A stretch of DNA of 64,000 bases from contig JBLNCN010000004.1 in NCBI GenBank assembly GCA_050260675.1, positions 1 through 64,000 of the forward strand, in the 5' to 3' direction. The translations under genes and the position numbers were made by a program. The DNA is from JBBDIP01 sp050260675. GTDB taxonomy: Bacteria > Bacillota > Sulfobacillia > Fermentithermobacillales > Fermentithermobacillaceae. Positions 33,958 through 42,990 of this stretch are shown here, piece by piece. The number at the start of each line of letters is the position of its first letter. Position 1 is the first letter of the stretch. The notes beneath the pieces are model-generated. The model searched no databases and was not told the origin of the DNA. It saw only the letters and a program-made list of their open reading frames with translations.

Positions 33958-34677
33958 GTGGGAGGTTTGGCCGGCGAGCGAGTCTTGATCGTAGATGACG
34001 AACCGGAAATCAGTCAGCTTTTGAGCCTTTACCTTACAAAAGAGGGATACGAGGTCACCTGTGTGACCGACGGCTCGGCTGCAATCGATGCCGTACGTCG
34101 AGAAAAGATAAGTTTTGTCATACTGGATGTTCTACTGCCGGGACTTGACGGTATCGAGGTCTGTACCGAGCTGCGAAAGTTGACCGATGTCCCCATCGTT
34201 TTCCTGAGTTGCAGGGACGAAGATATTGACAAGGTGATGGGCCTGGTCGCCGGCGGCGACGATTACATCACCAAACCTTTCAGCCCTCGCGAACTGGTGG
34301 CCCGAGTCAAGGCACATCTCCGCCGGTATCGCATGGTGAGCGCGGCAAGAGAACAGGGTCGGCCGTCGGCGCTCCGCTATGAAGGACTCGAGATTGACCT
34401 GGAAAGCTGCGAGGTCAGGGTCAGGGGCGAAGTGGTCTACCTATCCCACAAGGAGTTCGAACTGCTGTCGCTTCTCGCTCAGAACCCCGATAAGGTGTTT
34501 TCCGCGGACGATCTGTTTGAGAAGCTGTGGAAGATGCAGAGTTTTGGCGACATACGCACGGTTATGGTGCACATTTCCAACCTCAGAAAGAAGATCGAGC
34601 GTAACCCAGCTGCGCCCGAATACGTCCTCACTGTTCGCGGTGCGGGATACAAGTTCAACGGCAGCCTCTCGGTCTAG
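33958..34677 (+). CDS. OmpR/PhoB-type response regulator
   Basis: 239 residues. Receiver domain: acidic pair in VLIVDDEPE (13-14), phosphoacceptor Asp57 (VILDVLLPG) and the Lys of DDYITKPFSP. C-terminal winged helix with LSHKEFELLSLLAQNPDKVFSADDLFEKLW and TVMVHISNLRKKIE. The start is GTG 33958 or TTG 33967. It lies 17 nt before the sensor kinase gene, and they form a two-component system whose target is unknown; no transporter or resistance gene adjoins them downstream. Confidence 0.93.
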   Translation: MGGLAGERVLIVDDEPEISQLLSLYLTKEGYEVTCVTDGSAAIDAVRREKISFVILDVLLPGLDGIEVCTELRKLTDVPIVFLSCRDEDIDKVMGLVAGGDDYITKPFSPRELVARVKAHLRRYRMVSAAREQGRPSALRYEGLEIDLESCEVRVRGEVVYLSHKEFELLSLLAQNPDKVFSADDLFEKLWKMQSFGDIRTVMVHISNLRKKIERNPAAPEYVLTVRGAGYKFNGSLSV

Positions 34678-34694
34678 GTTGCGGTGAAGCTGTC

Positions 34695-36848
34695 GTGAAG
34701 CTAAAACCGCAAGTCTACCCTCTCGCTATCACGGTACTTGCATTTGGGCTCATGATCCTTATTGCCGCCGAAGTCTGGAACCGCGGGGGTTCGCCCGGCG
34801 ACCTGGCGCCCATCGCGGTGAGCGGCGTGCTCGACCTGCGTAACTGGGAGAATGATACCGGAGAAATCCTGAAGCTCCAAGGGGACTGGAAGTTCTACTG
34901 GAACGAGCTGATTTCCCCAGCTGACCTGGCCGATGGCAGGGCCAGCTTATCCGGCTATATGGATGCGGGGTTCTGGAACGGGTATGTCGTAGACGGTCAG
35001 CCCCTCCCCGGGCAGGGGTACGCTACTTATGCCCTCACCATCCTGATGAAACCAGACGGACAGCGAATGGCTCTGCGCCTACCCGCTCAGTCAACAGCGT
35101 TCCGCCTCTACCTGAATGGCCGGGAGCTGGCATCTAACGGCGTTGTCGGGACATCAGCAGAGACCACTGTGCCGCAGTACATGCCTCTACTCGAAGAGTT
35201 CTACAACAACAGCCCGCAGATCACCCTGGTCATGCAGGTTTCTAACTTCCATCACCGGCTCGGCGGAATGGGTGAGCCGCTTGAGATCGGCGCCGAACCG
35301 GCGCTGCGCGCGAAGACCAACCGCCTCATCCTGATGGACATGTACAGCATGGGCGCCATGTTCACGATGGGCTTCTACCACTTGCTCCTGTACTTCATGA
35401 GGAAGAAGGACCGGTCCGCCGCCTATTTCGCCGGCATCTGCCTCTGCTACGGTGTTCGCTCCATGACCATAGGCGAGGTTGCACTGACCAAGATATGGCC
35501 CAACTTCGATTGGGCGGCGCTCTTGGGGTTGGGATACCTTACTAGCGCAGGCATCCTCCCATTTGGGCTCCTGTTCGTCTGGGAGTTGTACAGGGAGGAA
35601 ACCTCCAAGATAGCCGTGACGGCGAGCATTGTCCACTACTCCGCCCTTATCCTGATCGTCTTGCTGGCGCCGACGACTGTCTCAACACAGGCGGTGGTCT
35701 ACTACCAGGTTGGCAGCGCCGCGTTAAGCGCCTACGTGCTCTACGTGCTGGTCTCCGCGAGCATCAAGAGGCGGGAAGGGGCCCTTTGGTTGTCGGTGAG
35801 CGCCCTCTTCTTCATAGTGACGTTGCTCAACGACCTCTTGTACATCAACGGGATCATTCAGACCATGACTCTCTCATCCCTTGGCCTGGTCGTCGTTTGT
35901 TTCGGCCAAGCGCAAGTGCTGGCCGCCAGGTTTTCCAACGCGCTTACATCGGTCGAAGCCCTGAGGGACCAGCTTACCGCGGTCAACCAAGAGCTCATCG
36001 ATCTGAACCGGGGTCTTGAGATGCGAGTCAGTGAAAGGACCGCTGCCCTGGTGGAATCCAACAAGCGGCTTGAGGCCATCAACGCCGAGATTGAGCGTAT
36101 GGAGAAATCCCGCCGGCACCTGCTTGCCAACATCGCCCACGATCTCCGGACTCCGGTCACCCTGATCCAGGGCTATGTCGAGGCAATGCTTGACGGCGTA
36201 ATCGAGGACCCGCAGGAACTCAACGAGTACCTGAACCTCATCGCCGGCAAGGCCTCCGGGCTGTCCCACCTCATAGCGGACTTGTTCGAGCTCACCCAGT
36301 TGGAGTCACGGCGCGTGACGTTCGACATGCGGCCTGTAGCCCTCAGGGATCTCGTGGGCGGGCTATACATGAAGTATGAGACCGACATCAGCCGCGCAGG
36401 CATGGTGCCGGTCCTGGTGGAGCCCGAATGGCAAGACGGGGAAGGTTCTACAGGGCCGATCGTCATCGCGGACCCCGAGCGGGTAGACAGGGTTTTCGCG
36501 AACCTGGTATATAACGCTCTCAAGTTCACGCCCCAGGGCGGCTCCATAACCGTGAGCTACGGACTGGCCGATCCTGAGGACTCAGGCACCGGGTCTCCCG
36601 AGTCGCGGTTCGCCGTCGTCAGCATTACCGACACCGGCACAGGCATCGCCGCTGAAGACCTGCCTTACGTGTTTGACCGTTTCTACAAGGTCCCGCGGGC
36701 CCGCAGCCAAGCGCCGGGAAGCGGCCTTGGGCTGTCGATCGCGCGGGAGATCGTCGAACTGCACGGCGGGCGGATCTGGGCCGAGAGCGCAAGGGGTGAA
36801 GGCGCCGCTTTCCGCTTCACCCTGCCGCTGGAAGCACAGCACCCCTAG
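34695..36848 (+). CDS. 7TM-type sensor histidine kinase
   Basis: 717 residues. One N-terminal helix (about 9-26) precedes an extracellular jelly-roll-like domain (about 40-210, with GDWKFYWNEL and FRLYLNGRELASNG), seven membrane helices (about 215-405) as in 7TMR-DISM receptors, a coiled coil (about 415-465) and a histidine kinase core. The H-box is ANIAHDLRTPVTLIQGY (His near 482), followed by N (VYNALKFTPQGG), G1 (DTGTGIA), F (YVFDRFYK) and G2 (GSGLGLSIA). The extracellular fold often binds carbohydrate-like ligands. GTG start; pairs with the response regulator just upstream. Confidence 0.92.
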   Translation: MKLKPQVYPLAITVLAFGLMILIAAEVWNRGGSPGDLAPIAVSGVLDLRNWENDTGEILKLQGDWKFYWNELISPADLADGRASLSGYMDAGFWNGYVVDGQPLPGQGYATYALTILMKPDGQRMALRLPAQSTAFRLYLNGRELASNGVVGTSAETTVPQYMPLLEEFYNNSPQITLVMQVSNFHHRLGGMGEPLEIGAEPALRAKTNRLILMDMYSMGAMFTMGFYHLLLYFMRKKDRSAAYFAGICLCYGVRSMTIGEVALTKIWPNFDWAALLGLGYLTSAGILPFGLLFVWELYREETSKIAVTASIVHYSALILIVLLAPTTVSTQAVVYYQVGSAALSAYVLYVLVSASIKRREGALWLSVSALFFIVTLLNDLLYINGIIQTMTLSSLGLVVVCFGQAQVLAARFSNALTSVEALRDQLTAVNQELIDLNRGLEMRVSERTAALVESNKRLEAINAEIERMEKSRRHLLANIAHDLRTPVTLIQGYVEAMLDGVIEDPQELNEYLNLIAGKASGLSHLIADLFELTQLESRRVTFDMRPVALRDLVGGLYMKYETDISRAGMVPVLVEPEWQDGEGSTGPIVIADPERVDRVFANLVYNALKFTPQGGSITVSYGLADPEDSGTGSPESRFAVVSITDTGTGIAAEDLPYVFDRFYKVPRARSQAPGSGLGLSIAREIVELHGGRIWAESARGEGAAFRFTLPLEAQHP

Positions 36849-36860
36849 CGCAGGAAAACG

Positions 36861-36889
36861 AAAAGAGCCGCCGGGTTTTCCGGCGGCTC
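36861..36889 (-). terminator. Terminator of ftsH
   Basis: GAGCCGCCGG (36865-36874) and CCGGCGGCTC (36880-36889) form a perfect 10-bp stem. Read on the minus strand it is followed by TTTTCGTTTTCC, a good U-tract, so it ends the spoIIE-tilS-ftsH transcript. On the plus strand the tail is poor, although it may still help to end the kinase transcript. Confidence 0.85.
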
Positions 36890-36921
36890 GGCTCTTGGCC
36901 AATCTATCCTGCTAGATCCTT

Positions 36922-36967
36922 ACAGCCTGTGCTGCTGAGCCCTCACAACCTGTGCTGCTGAACCCTA
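36922..36967. repeat. 23-bp imperfect tandem duplication at the end of ftsH
   Basis: ACAGCCTGTGCTGCTGAGCC and ACAACCTGTGCTGCTGAACC occur in tandem just past the ftsH stop. A recent slippage duplication; no function evident. Confidence 0.6.
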
Positions 36968-38890
36968 CTCGCCTGCTTCCGTCACCGGAGCAATCCTGCC
37001 CTTCTCAGGCAAGACATCCTTCCTGGGCGCGCCTTGCGCGTCCTGGTCCTTCTCGGACTGCTCCTCGCGAGCGGGTGCAGCGGCCTTGGGCTCGGGAAGC
37101 GGCTTGCCTTCCAGCAGGAGTCCCAATTCCTCGCCCTTCAGGGTCTCTCTCTCCAGGAGAGTCTCTGCGACCAGGTTCAACGTGTCCCTCTTCTCTTGGA
37201 GCAAGGACTTGGCCCGGTTGTAGCACTCGCTGATGATCTTGCGCTCTTCCTGGTCAATGGCTGCGGCCACTTCCTCCGAGAAGTCTCTCTCGCGGCCGAT
37301 ATCCCTGCCCAGGAACACCTGTCCCTCTTTGCGCCCGAAGGTCAAGGGACCCAGTTTCTCGGACATACCGAACTCCATGATCATCCGGCGGACCAGATGG
37401 GTGGCCAGTTCAAGGTCGTTTGAGGCCCCGCTGGACACATCGTCGAAGATCATGTCCTCCGCCGCTCGGCCTGCCAGCGCCGCCGTCACCCTATCGAGGA
37501 TCTGCGACTTGGTCACCAGATAGCGGTCCTCTTCAGGGGTTGTGAGCACGTGCCCCAAAGATGCGCCCCTCGACACGATTGTGACTTCACGCACCGGATC
37601 CGTATTGGGAAGGAGTTTGGCTACCAGGGCATGCGCCGCCTCGTGGAACGCAATGACCCTCTTCTCCTTCTCGTTCATCACGCGGGACTTCTTCTTGGGC
37701 CCGGCGATGACGCGCTGAGTGGCTTCCTCCAGCTCTTCCATCCCGATGCGGCGCTTACGCCGGCGGGCTGTGAGGAGAGCCGCCTCGTTCACCAAGTTCT
37801 CAAGGTCGGCGGGTGTAAAGCCCGCTGTGCCCTTGGCAAGCGCCTTGAGGTCAACTTCCTTGCCCATCGGCTTGCCTCGGCTGTGGACCTTGAGGATCTG
37901 CTCCCTCGCGTTAAGGTCCGGCTTATCCAGGATTATCTGGCGGTCGAACCTGCCCGGCCGGAGAAGCGCGGAGTCCAGAATGTCCGGCCTGTTGGTGGCG
38001 GCCATCACGATAATCCCCTGATTGGTCGAGAACCCATCCATCTCTACTAGGAGCTGGTTCAGGGTCTGTTCACGCTCGTCGTGTCCTCCGCCCATCCCGG
38101 CGCCCCTCATGCGGCCGACCGCGTCGATCTCATCGATGAACACGATGGCCGGGGCGCGCTTCTTGGCCTGATCGAACAAGTCGCGGACGCGCGCGGCGCC
38201 AACGCCGACGAACATCTCAACGAAGTCGGAGCCGCTGATCGAAAGGAACGGGACGCCCGCTTCACCGGCGACCGCTCTCGCGATGTACGTCTTGCCGGTG
38301 CCTGGAGGACCAAACAGCAGGACGCCCTTAGGGATTCGGGCTCCCATTTCTACGTACTTCCGGGAGTGCTTCAGGAAATCCACAATCTCCTGGAGCTCTT
38401 CCTTAGCTTCCTCAAGCCCTGCAACGTCCTGGAAGGTAACCTTCTCGTGAATGTCTGACTGGAGCCGCGCTCTCGAGCGGCCGAACTGCATCACTTGCTT
38501 TCCGCCGCCCTGGCTCTGCTGAAGCATGTAGAAGAACAGCGCCACCATGATGAGAGCGGGGATCATGTTGGAGAGCAGGGATACCCACCATTCCGGCTCG
38601 GGCGGCAGCTCGAACTTGACTGTCGCTCCCGACGCAACGAGCTTCTGGTACAGGGCGGGATCTACCGGGATAATGGTGGTAAAACTGGTCCCGTCTTTGA
38701 GCGCTCCGGTTACGCTTCTCTCGTCGACGATGGTAACTTCAGAGACCTTTCCTGCCTCGACCTGAGACAGGAAACGGTTATAGTCAAGGTCGACATATTG
38801 TTCTCTGGGCGTGAAGAGGTCAGCAAGCGAAATCGCTATGAATATGAGCAACGCGTAGATTGCGAGACTTCGCCATATCTTGGTGTTCAT
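36965..38890 (-). CDS. ftsH: ATP-dependent zinc metalloprotease FtsH
   Basis: Membrane-bound AAA+ protease that degrades misfolded membrane and regulatory proteins. 641 residues. Two membrane helices flank an external domain (about 8-25 and 106-125); the AAA core has GPPGTGKT (near 195), Walker B IVFIDEIDAVG and the SRH; the zinc site is FHEAAHALV (near 413). The C-terminal tail is rich in Pro, Ala, Glu and Lys. SD AAAGGAG. It follows tilS by 18 nt; the usual hpt gene between them is missing. Confidence 0.98.
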   Translation of the reverse strand: MNTKIWRSLAIYALLIFIAISLADLFTPREQYVDLDYNRFLSQVEAGKVSEVTIVDERSVTGALKDGTSFTTIIPVDPALYQKLVASGATVKFELPPEPEWWVSLLSNMIPALIMVALFFYMLQQSQGGGKQVMQFGRSRARLQSDIHEKVTFQDVAGLEEAKEELQEIVDFLKHSRKYVEMGARIPKGVLLFGPPGTGKTYIARAVAGEAGVPFLSISGSDFVEMFVGVGAARVRDLFDQAKKRAPAIVFIDEIDAVGRMRGAGMGGGHDEREQTLNQLLVEMDGFSTNQGIIVMAATNRPDILDSALLRPGRFDRQIILDKPDLNAREQILKVHSRGKPMGKEVDLKALAKGTAGFTPADLENLVNEAALLTARRRKRRIGMEELEEATQRVIAGPKKKSRVMNEKEKRVIAFHEAAHALVAKLLPNTDPVREVTIVSRGASLGHVLTTPEEDRYLVTKSQILDRVTAALAGRAAEDMIFDDVSSGASNDLELATHLVRRMIMEFGMSEKLGPLTFGRKEGQVFLGRDIGRERDFSEEVAAAIDQEERKIISECYNRAKSLLQEKRDTLNLVAETLLERETLKGEELGLLLEGKPLPEPKAAAPAREEQSEKDQDAQGAPRKDVLPEKGRIAPVTEAGE

Positions 38891-38908
38891 TTTACGCCCC
38901 CTCTCCTT

Positions 38909-40447
38909 TTACGAATAAACCCGACCGGAGGTCGGGCAAGACCTCCAAATAGTAGCATAATTCCTGCTACATCGCAAGTATGGCCGCACTTCAACTTCCA
39001 GCATACGGATTGTATGGTGATCTATGCGAAAATCCTCTCCGGGTCTCATGCCGGCTACACATACAATATCGCCGGCGGAGGTGACCAGCGGTGTAAAATC
39101 CCTCTGAAACCTGGGCACCTTCCTTTGGACCAGGAAGTCCTGCAGCTTCTTCACGCGGCCCTCCATGCCCAAAGGCCTGAAGCGGTCACCGCGCCGCCTG
39201 GTGCGGACCGTGAGGGGCCCCTTCAGCTTGTCGTAATCCAGCCGTATAACGGGCTCCACGAGCCAAGGCGGGTACCCTTCAAGACCGCTTCGCTCCGCGC
39301 TTCGTTCCGTGCTCCCTTCCTTACAGCCCTGCGAAGCCCTCTCCATGAGTTCCACACCATTACCTTCGAATGTCCGGGTGGTGAACGTAACACCCAGTTC
39401 AGGAACCTCCACAGAACCGTCTATGGGAAGCGAAACCTCCAGATCTGCTGGCGGTGCAGGGTAGAACCATATTGCGGCCTCGGACCTCACGGCAGTCACG
39501 CCGTCGGGAAGGCTTATCACATTCTCCGGCGACCACAGAAGCTCCTGTATGCGCGGAACCGGCAGGTTTCCCGACGAACCGGAACACTCACGCCATGCCA
39601 TCTCAAGTACCCTGGACGACAAGGCTGGAGGCATGGCGCCCAAGGCCTTCCTCTCTACTGACGTAACCCGCGCCTGCTTGCAGGACACAGCCAGGAAAGC
39701 CTGACGAGCCATCTCCTCAAGCAGATCGGCGTCCCAGCGCAGCGCGGAGGCTGTCCAAGCCAGAGTCTTCGTGAGCGATGGGTTGAAGCGTTTCTCCAGA
39801 TCCGGGATGACCTCCAGCCGGAGCGCGTTGCGCGTGTACTTGGGATCGAGGTTGTAGACGTCCATCATAGTTGGGATGTTCCGGAGGCGGCAGTACTCCT
39901 CGATCTGGACGCGGGGGACTTCGAGCAAGGGCCTCACGATGTCCCCGTTGACGGGCGGGATACCGGCCAGTCCCTGAGTGCCGGCTCCGCGAAGGAGCCG
40001 CATGAGCACGGTCTCGGCCTGATCGTTCAGGTTGTGCCCCAGGGCGATCTTGCTCGCGCCGGTCTCTGCTCGCACTTTCCGGAGGAACGAATAGCGGGCC
40101 TCTCGGCCGGCCTCTTCGACTCCAATGCCGCGCTCTTTGGCCAGGCCGTTCACATCCGCGTCCCCGATAGCGCACTCTATCCCAAGTCTTTTCGCAAAGT
40201 CTCGCACCATGGCTGCGTCTTTAGGGGCCTGCGCTCTCATGTGATGGTTAAGGTGCGCCGCGTGAAGCCGGATGCCGAGTTCAGGGGACAAGGCGAATAG
40301 AACGTCAAGGAGGCACATTGAGTCGGGTCCTCCGGAGACCGCTACGATAACCAAGTCCCCCGGAGAGACCATCCGGTGCCTCCTGATTGTCTCCAATACC
40401 GAGCGCCTGACGGATCCTACAGAAGACCCTGCCGTCCTGTTCATCAC
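38909..40447 (-). CDS. tilS: tRNA(Ile)-lysidine synthetase
   Basis: Converts the CAU anticodon C34 of tRNA-Ile2 to lysidine. 512 residues, so it includes the long C-terminal domains. The PP-loop is VAVSGGPDSMCLLD (about 34-47), HLNHHMR and GHNLNDQAETVLMRLLRG follow, and the C-terminal TilS domain has RRRGDRFRPLGMEGRVKKLQDF in two adjoining pieces. It lies between spoIIE and ftsH, a standard Firmicute order. Confidence 0.96.
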   Translation of the reverse strand: MMNRTAGSSVGSVRRSVLETIRRHRMVSPGDLVIVAVSGGPDSMCLLDVLFALSPELGIRLHAAHLNHHMRAQAPKDAAMVRDFAKRLGIECAIGDADVNGLAKERGIGVEEAGREARYSFLRKVRAETGASKIALGHNLNDQAETVLMRLLRGAGTQGLAGIPPVNGDIVRPLLEVPRVQIEEYCRLRNIPTMMDVYNLDPKYTRNALRLEVIPDLEKRFNPSLTKTLAWTASALRWDADLLEEMARQAFLAVSCKQARVTSVERKALGAMPPALSSRVLEMAWRECSGSSGNLPVPRIQELLWSPENVISLPDGVTAVRSEAAIWFYPAPPADLEVSLPIDGSVEVPELGVTFTTRTFEGNGVELMERASQGCKEGSTERSAERSGLEGYPPWLVEPVIRLDYDKLKGPLTVRTRRRGDRFRPLGMEGRVKKLQDFLVQRKVPRFQRDFTPLVTSAGDIVCVAGMRPGEDFRIDHHTIRMLEVEVRPYLRCSRNYATIWRSCPTSGRVYS

Positions 40448-40487
40448 TCCTGTGTCTGTAGGATACCAGAAAGCCCCAAGGGACGCA

Positions 40488-42605
40488 TTAGACCCGCTCG
40501 ATCCTGGCCGCTACAACCGTCACGTCGTCAGGTGGCTCCTGCCCTCCGACCCGGCGGCCGTAGCCAAGAAGCGTCTTCACCGAGAGGTCGAGGGAACCTT
40601 CCTTAAGCCGCCGGAGCCGCGAGATTAGGAGATGCTCGGCCCGGGCGGGAACGGGACTTGACCTGAAGATCCCGTCAGAGACCAAGTAGATCTCATCCCC
40701 AGCTGCCACCGGCTCGCTGGTGGCGAAACAGGGAAGCGCGCTGAATGCCCCAGCGGGGGGGCGGGAACCCCTTACTACCAGGACGTTGCCGTCCTTCTTG
40801 CGGATAAACGACGGAGGAGCGCCGAGCTTGTGGAAGTACGCCCTCTCGGTGTCTTGGTCAATAAGCAGGCAGTCAACGGCTACGAAACTGTCGGGCCTGC
40901 ATGAAAGGAACAGGGCCGAGTTAAGGAACGACACGCAGGAGTCATAGTCAAGTCCGCAGTCTAGCAGCGACCGGAGGATCTCTATGGTTTCCTTGCTCTG
41001 TTTTGCGGCTGACTCGCCCTTGCCCATGCCGTCCACGAGGACCGCAAGGGTGCGGGTCGGCGAGATGTCGTACTTGACCCACATGTCGCCGGGCCGGTCG
41101 GTGCCCTCGGCGGGAGTGGAACCGCCCTTGACGGTCACCTTGAGTCTCTGCTTGCGGACCCTTCCTGCCGCTTCGGCAGCAGGCTGAGGCCGGGGAGCGA
41201 GGAGCTGCCCCAGACAGCGGTACTGGAACGACAGGCAGTCTTTTGTCTCATCGTCGATCGTCCGGAGGCGTCTCTCAAGGCGGCTCAACTCGCGCACGTG
41301 ATTCAGCTCACCGATCACCTGAGGGAAACGCCTGCAGAGGTCCGCCGCCCGCGAGTTGGACTCCGAAGTGATCTGACCGCTCACCTGCATAGAGCGCGTG
41401 AGATCCAGGAACGCTTCGTACGTCTCGCCGAATCGCTCCTCCCAACAAGAGGACCTGTCTTCGCAGTCCCGGCACACGCGCTCGGCTATTAGCCTTACAA
41501 CCGAGGGGTCCGTGGCGAGATCTTCGTCGGCCGTGTCCGAGATCGCCACGGTCGAGGCGGAGGCTGCTTGGGAGAGCATGTCTCCCATCTCGAGCAGAGC
41601 GTGGGCTACGGCAGCGGTCCGAACGGAGTGTGCATCCATTGCCGGCCTGGGCCTGGACGCATTCCTGCCGGCGGCCAAGACCGGAAACCGCTCTGACAGC
41701 ATCTTCTCCGAACGCTTTGTCAGGAGCAGTATGGCGACGCAAGAGATGAACTGCTCAGTCAGCCGGATCGTCAAATCGCCCGATGACTCGGCGTAGATGG
41801 ACATGAGGAGCCCGCCCGAGAGATACCCCAGGACCGACTCAACCCTGCCAAACCATCCCCCGACTCCAGCCAGGAGACCGGATACTCCGAGGACGCCGAG
41901 AATGGCTGCACCGTCACTTCCGGTAAGAGCCACTATCAGGCCCGCAGCCAGGCCCGCGATGGCTCCCCCGCCAGGGCCTGCGGCAAACCCCGCCACCAGC
42001 GTGCAGCCCATAGCGGCCGCGTCCAAGACCCCTATCCCGTACACTGTGAGACCGTGCAGCCCCCCCAGTGACAACAAGACCACAACAAGCAACGCCTCAG
42101 AAGCCTTTTCCGTAAAGGAGGGACCCTTGTCGCGATCGGGTGAGAAAGCTATTTGAGTAAGGGCCGCGACAACTACCGCGCACAGCCCTTCCAGCAAGGC
42201 GGACATGTAGGAGAAAAGCGACGGCGAGTTGACGGCCGCAGCTACCAAACGTGAGACTGTTACTACACCGCCCGAGAGCAGCGAGTCAAGTATCCCGGGA
42301 GCCTTCCTGTCCCGCCCTACCCTCATGGCCAGAGTCACCAGGACAAACGCCAGGACGTTGTAGGCGAGGAGGCTCCAATCCCTCATGGTGGCGGCTCCGA
42401 TCGCCGAACCAAGCGCCGCGTACAATGACAGTCTCGGGTTTTGGCGCCGCAGCCCGGCATAGAAGGCCGGAGCGAAGGGCGCAAGGCTTCCTGCAAGGAC
42501 CGTCCGCGCCAGCAATAATCCCAGTGCGGTCACGTAGTAAGGATCCCTGTCGAGGTGAAGTTCGGGTATCTTCAAAGATTTCATGAAAGAGGACATCCTG
42601 TTCAA
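40488..42605 (-). CDS. spoIIE: Stage II sporulation protein E (PP2C phosphatase)
   Basis: Dephosphorylates SpoIIAA to activate sigma-F in the forespore and takes part in polar division. About 705 residues, shorter than the Bacillus protein. The N-terminal ~310 residues hold about ten hydrophobic segments; a cysteine-rich stretch follows (CRDCEDRSSCWEE), then the regulatory helices and the C-terminal PP2C domain with LAVLVDGMGKGESA and EIYLVSDGIFRS holding metal-binding Asp residues. TTG 42605 has GGGGAGGGG upstream; GTG 42626 and ATG 42596 are alternatives. It starts the spoIIE-tilS-ftsH operon and has a Spo0A box upstream. Confidence 0.95.
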   Translation of the reverse strand: MNRMSSFMKSLKIPELHLDRDPYYVTALGLLLARTVLAGSLAPFAPAFYAGLRRQNPRLSLYAALGSAIGAATMRDWSLLAYNVLAFVLVTLAMRVGRDRKAPGILDSLLSGGVVTVSRLVAAAVNSPSLFSYMSALLEGLCAVVVAALTQIAFSPDRDKGPSFTEKASEALLVVVLLSLGGLHGLTVYGIGVLDAAAMGCTLVAGFAAGPGGGAIAGLAAGLIVALTGSDGAAILGVLGVSGLLAGVGGWFGRVESVLGYLSGGLLMSIYAESSGDLTIRLTEQFISCVAILLLTKRSEKMLSERFPVLAAGRNASRPRPAMDAHSVRTAAVAHALLEMGDMLSQAASASTVAISDTADEDLATDPSVVRLIAERVCRDCEDRSSCWEERFGETYEAFLDLTRSMQVSGQITSESNSRAADLCRRFPQVIGELNHVRELSRLERRLRTIDDETKDCLSFQYRCLGQLLAPRPQPAAEAAGRVRKQRLKVTVKGGSTPAEGTDRPGDMWVKYDISPTRTLAVLVDGMGKGESAAKQSKETIEILRSLLDCGLDYDSCVSFLNSALFLSCRPDSFVAVDCLLIDQDTERAYFHKLGAPPSFIRKKDGNVLVVRGSRPPAGAFSALPCFATSEPVAAGDEIYLVSDGIFRSSPVPARAEHLLISRLRRLKEGSLDLSVKTLLGYGRRVGGQEPPDDVTVVAARIERV

Positions 42606-42640
42606 AACGCGGTCCCCTCCCCGCACGTTGTTGCTTCCAT

Positions 42641-42718
42641 ATTATCCCAGGTACTGGCGCACTCTTTGTCGCCGCCTGTCTGGTAGGGGACGCGTTTTCG
42701 TGGATCTAGGCTGTCGAA
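42641..42718 (-). promoter_or_regulatory. spoIIE promoter region with Spo0A box
   Basis: The minus strand carries a -10-like GATAAT (42641-42646) ~36 nt before the start codon, a GGCGACA sequence resembling a degenerate 0A box about 21 nt upstream of it (no good -35, as in Bacillus spoIIE), and a perfect 0A box TTCGACA (TGTCGAA at 42712-42718 on the plus strand). This is the arrangement expected for Spo0A~P activation. Confidence 0.6.
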
Positions 42719-42749
42719 CGGCGCACGCCAGACGAGGCAAGTGGCGTAA

Positions 42750-42800
42750 TATGGGTGATCGTGAATGTGAGGTCATCGTGAATGTGAAGTGCTCGTGAAG
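42750..42800. repeat. Short degenerate repeats upstream of spoIIE
   Basis: ATCGTGAATGTGA occurs twice 17 nt apart (about 42759-42788) and is followed by a partial CTCGTGAAG. The spacing places the copies on almost the same face of the helix only after three turns; they may be slippage products or protein sites. The rest of 42719-42990 shows no gene. Confidence 0.45.
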
Positions 42801-42990
42801 GGGAAGCGCGCGGTGTTGCGGCGAGTACCCAGACAAATCATGAGGCGGCAGGAGAAACGCCCTGCCGCCTTTGTTTATTCTAGCCATCCCGGCCGCCGTT
42901 CCGCTGGCAGTTGAGGATGTGCCAACCCAAACAAGCGCTCCGCTCGCGGCTTCTCGCCGCCACTATGGTACTAGCAGCTTTACATCATTG

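Noticed and set aside
36861..36889. Terminator of the histidine kinase gene on the plus strand
   Set aside because: The U-tract is on the minus-strand side, so it mainly serves ftsH.
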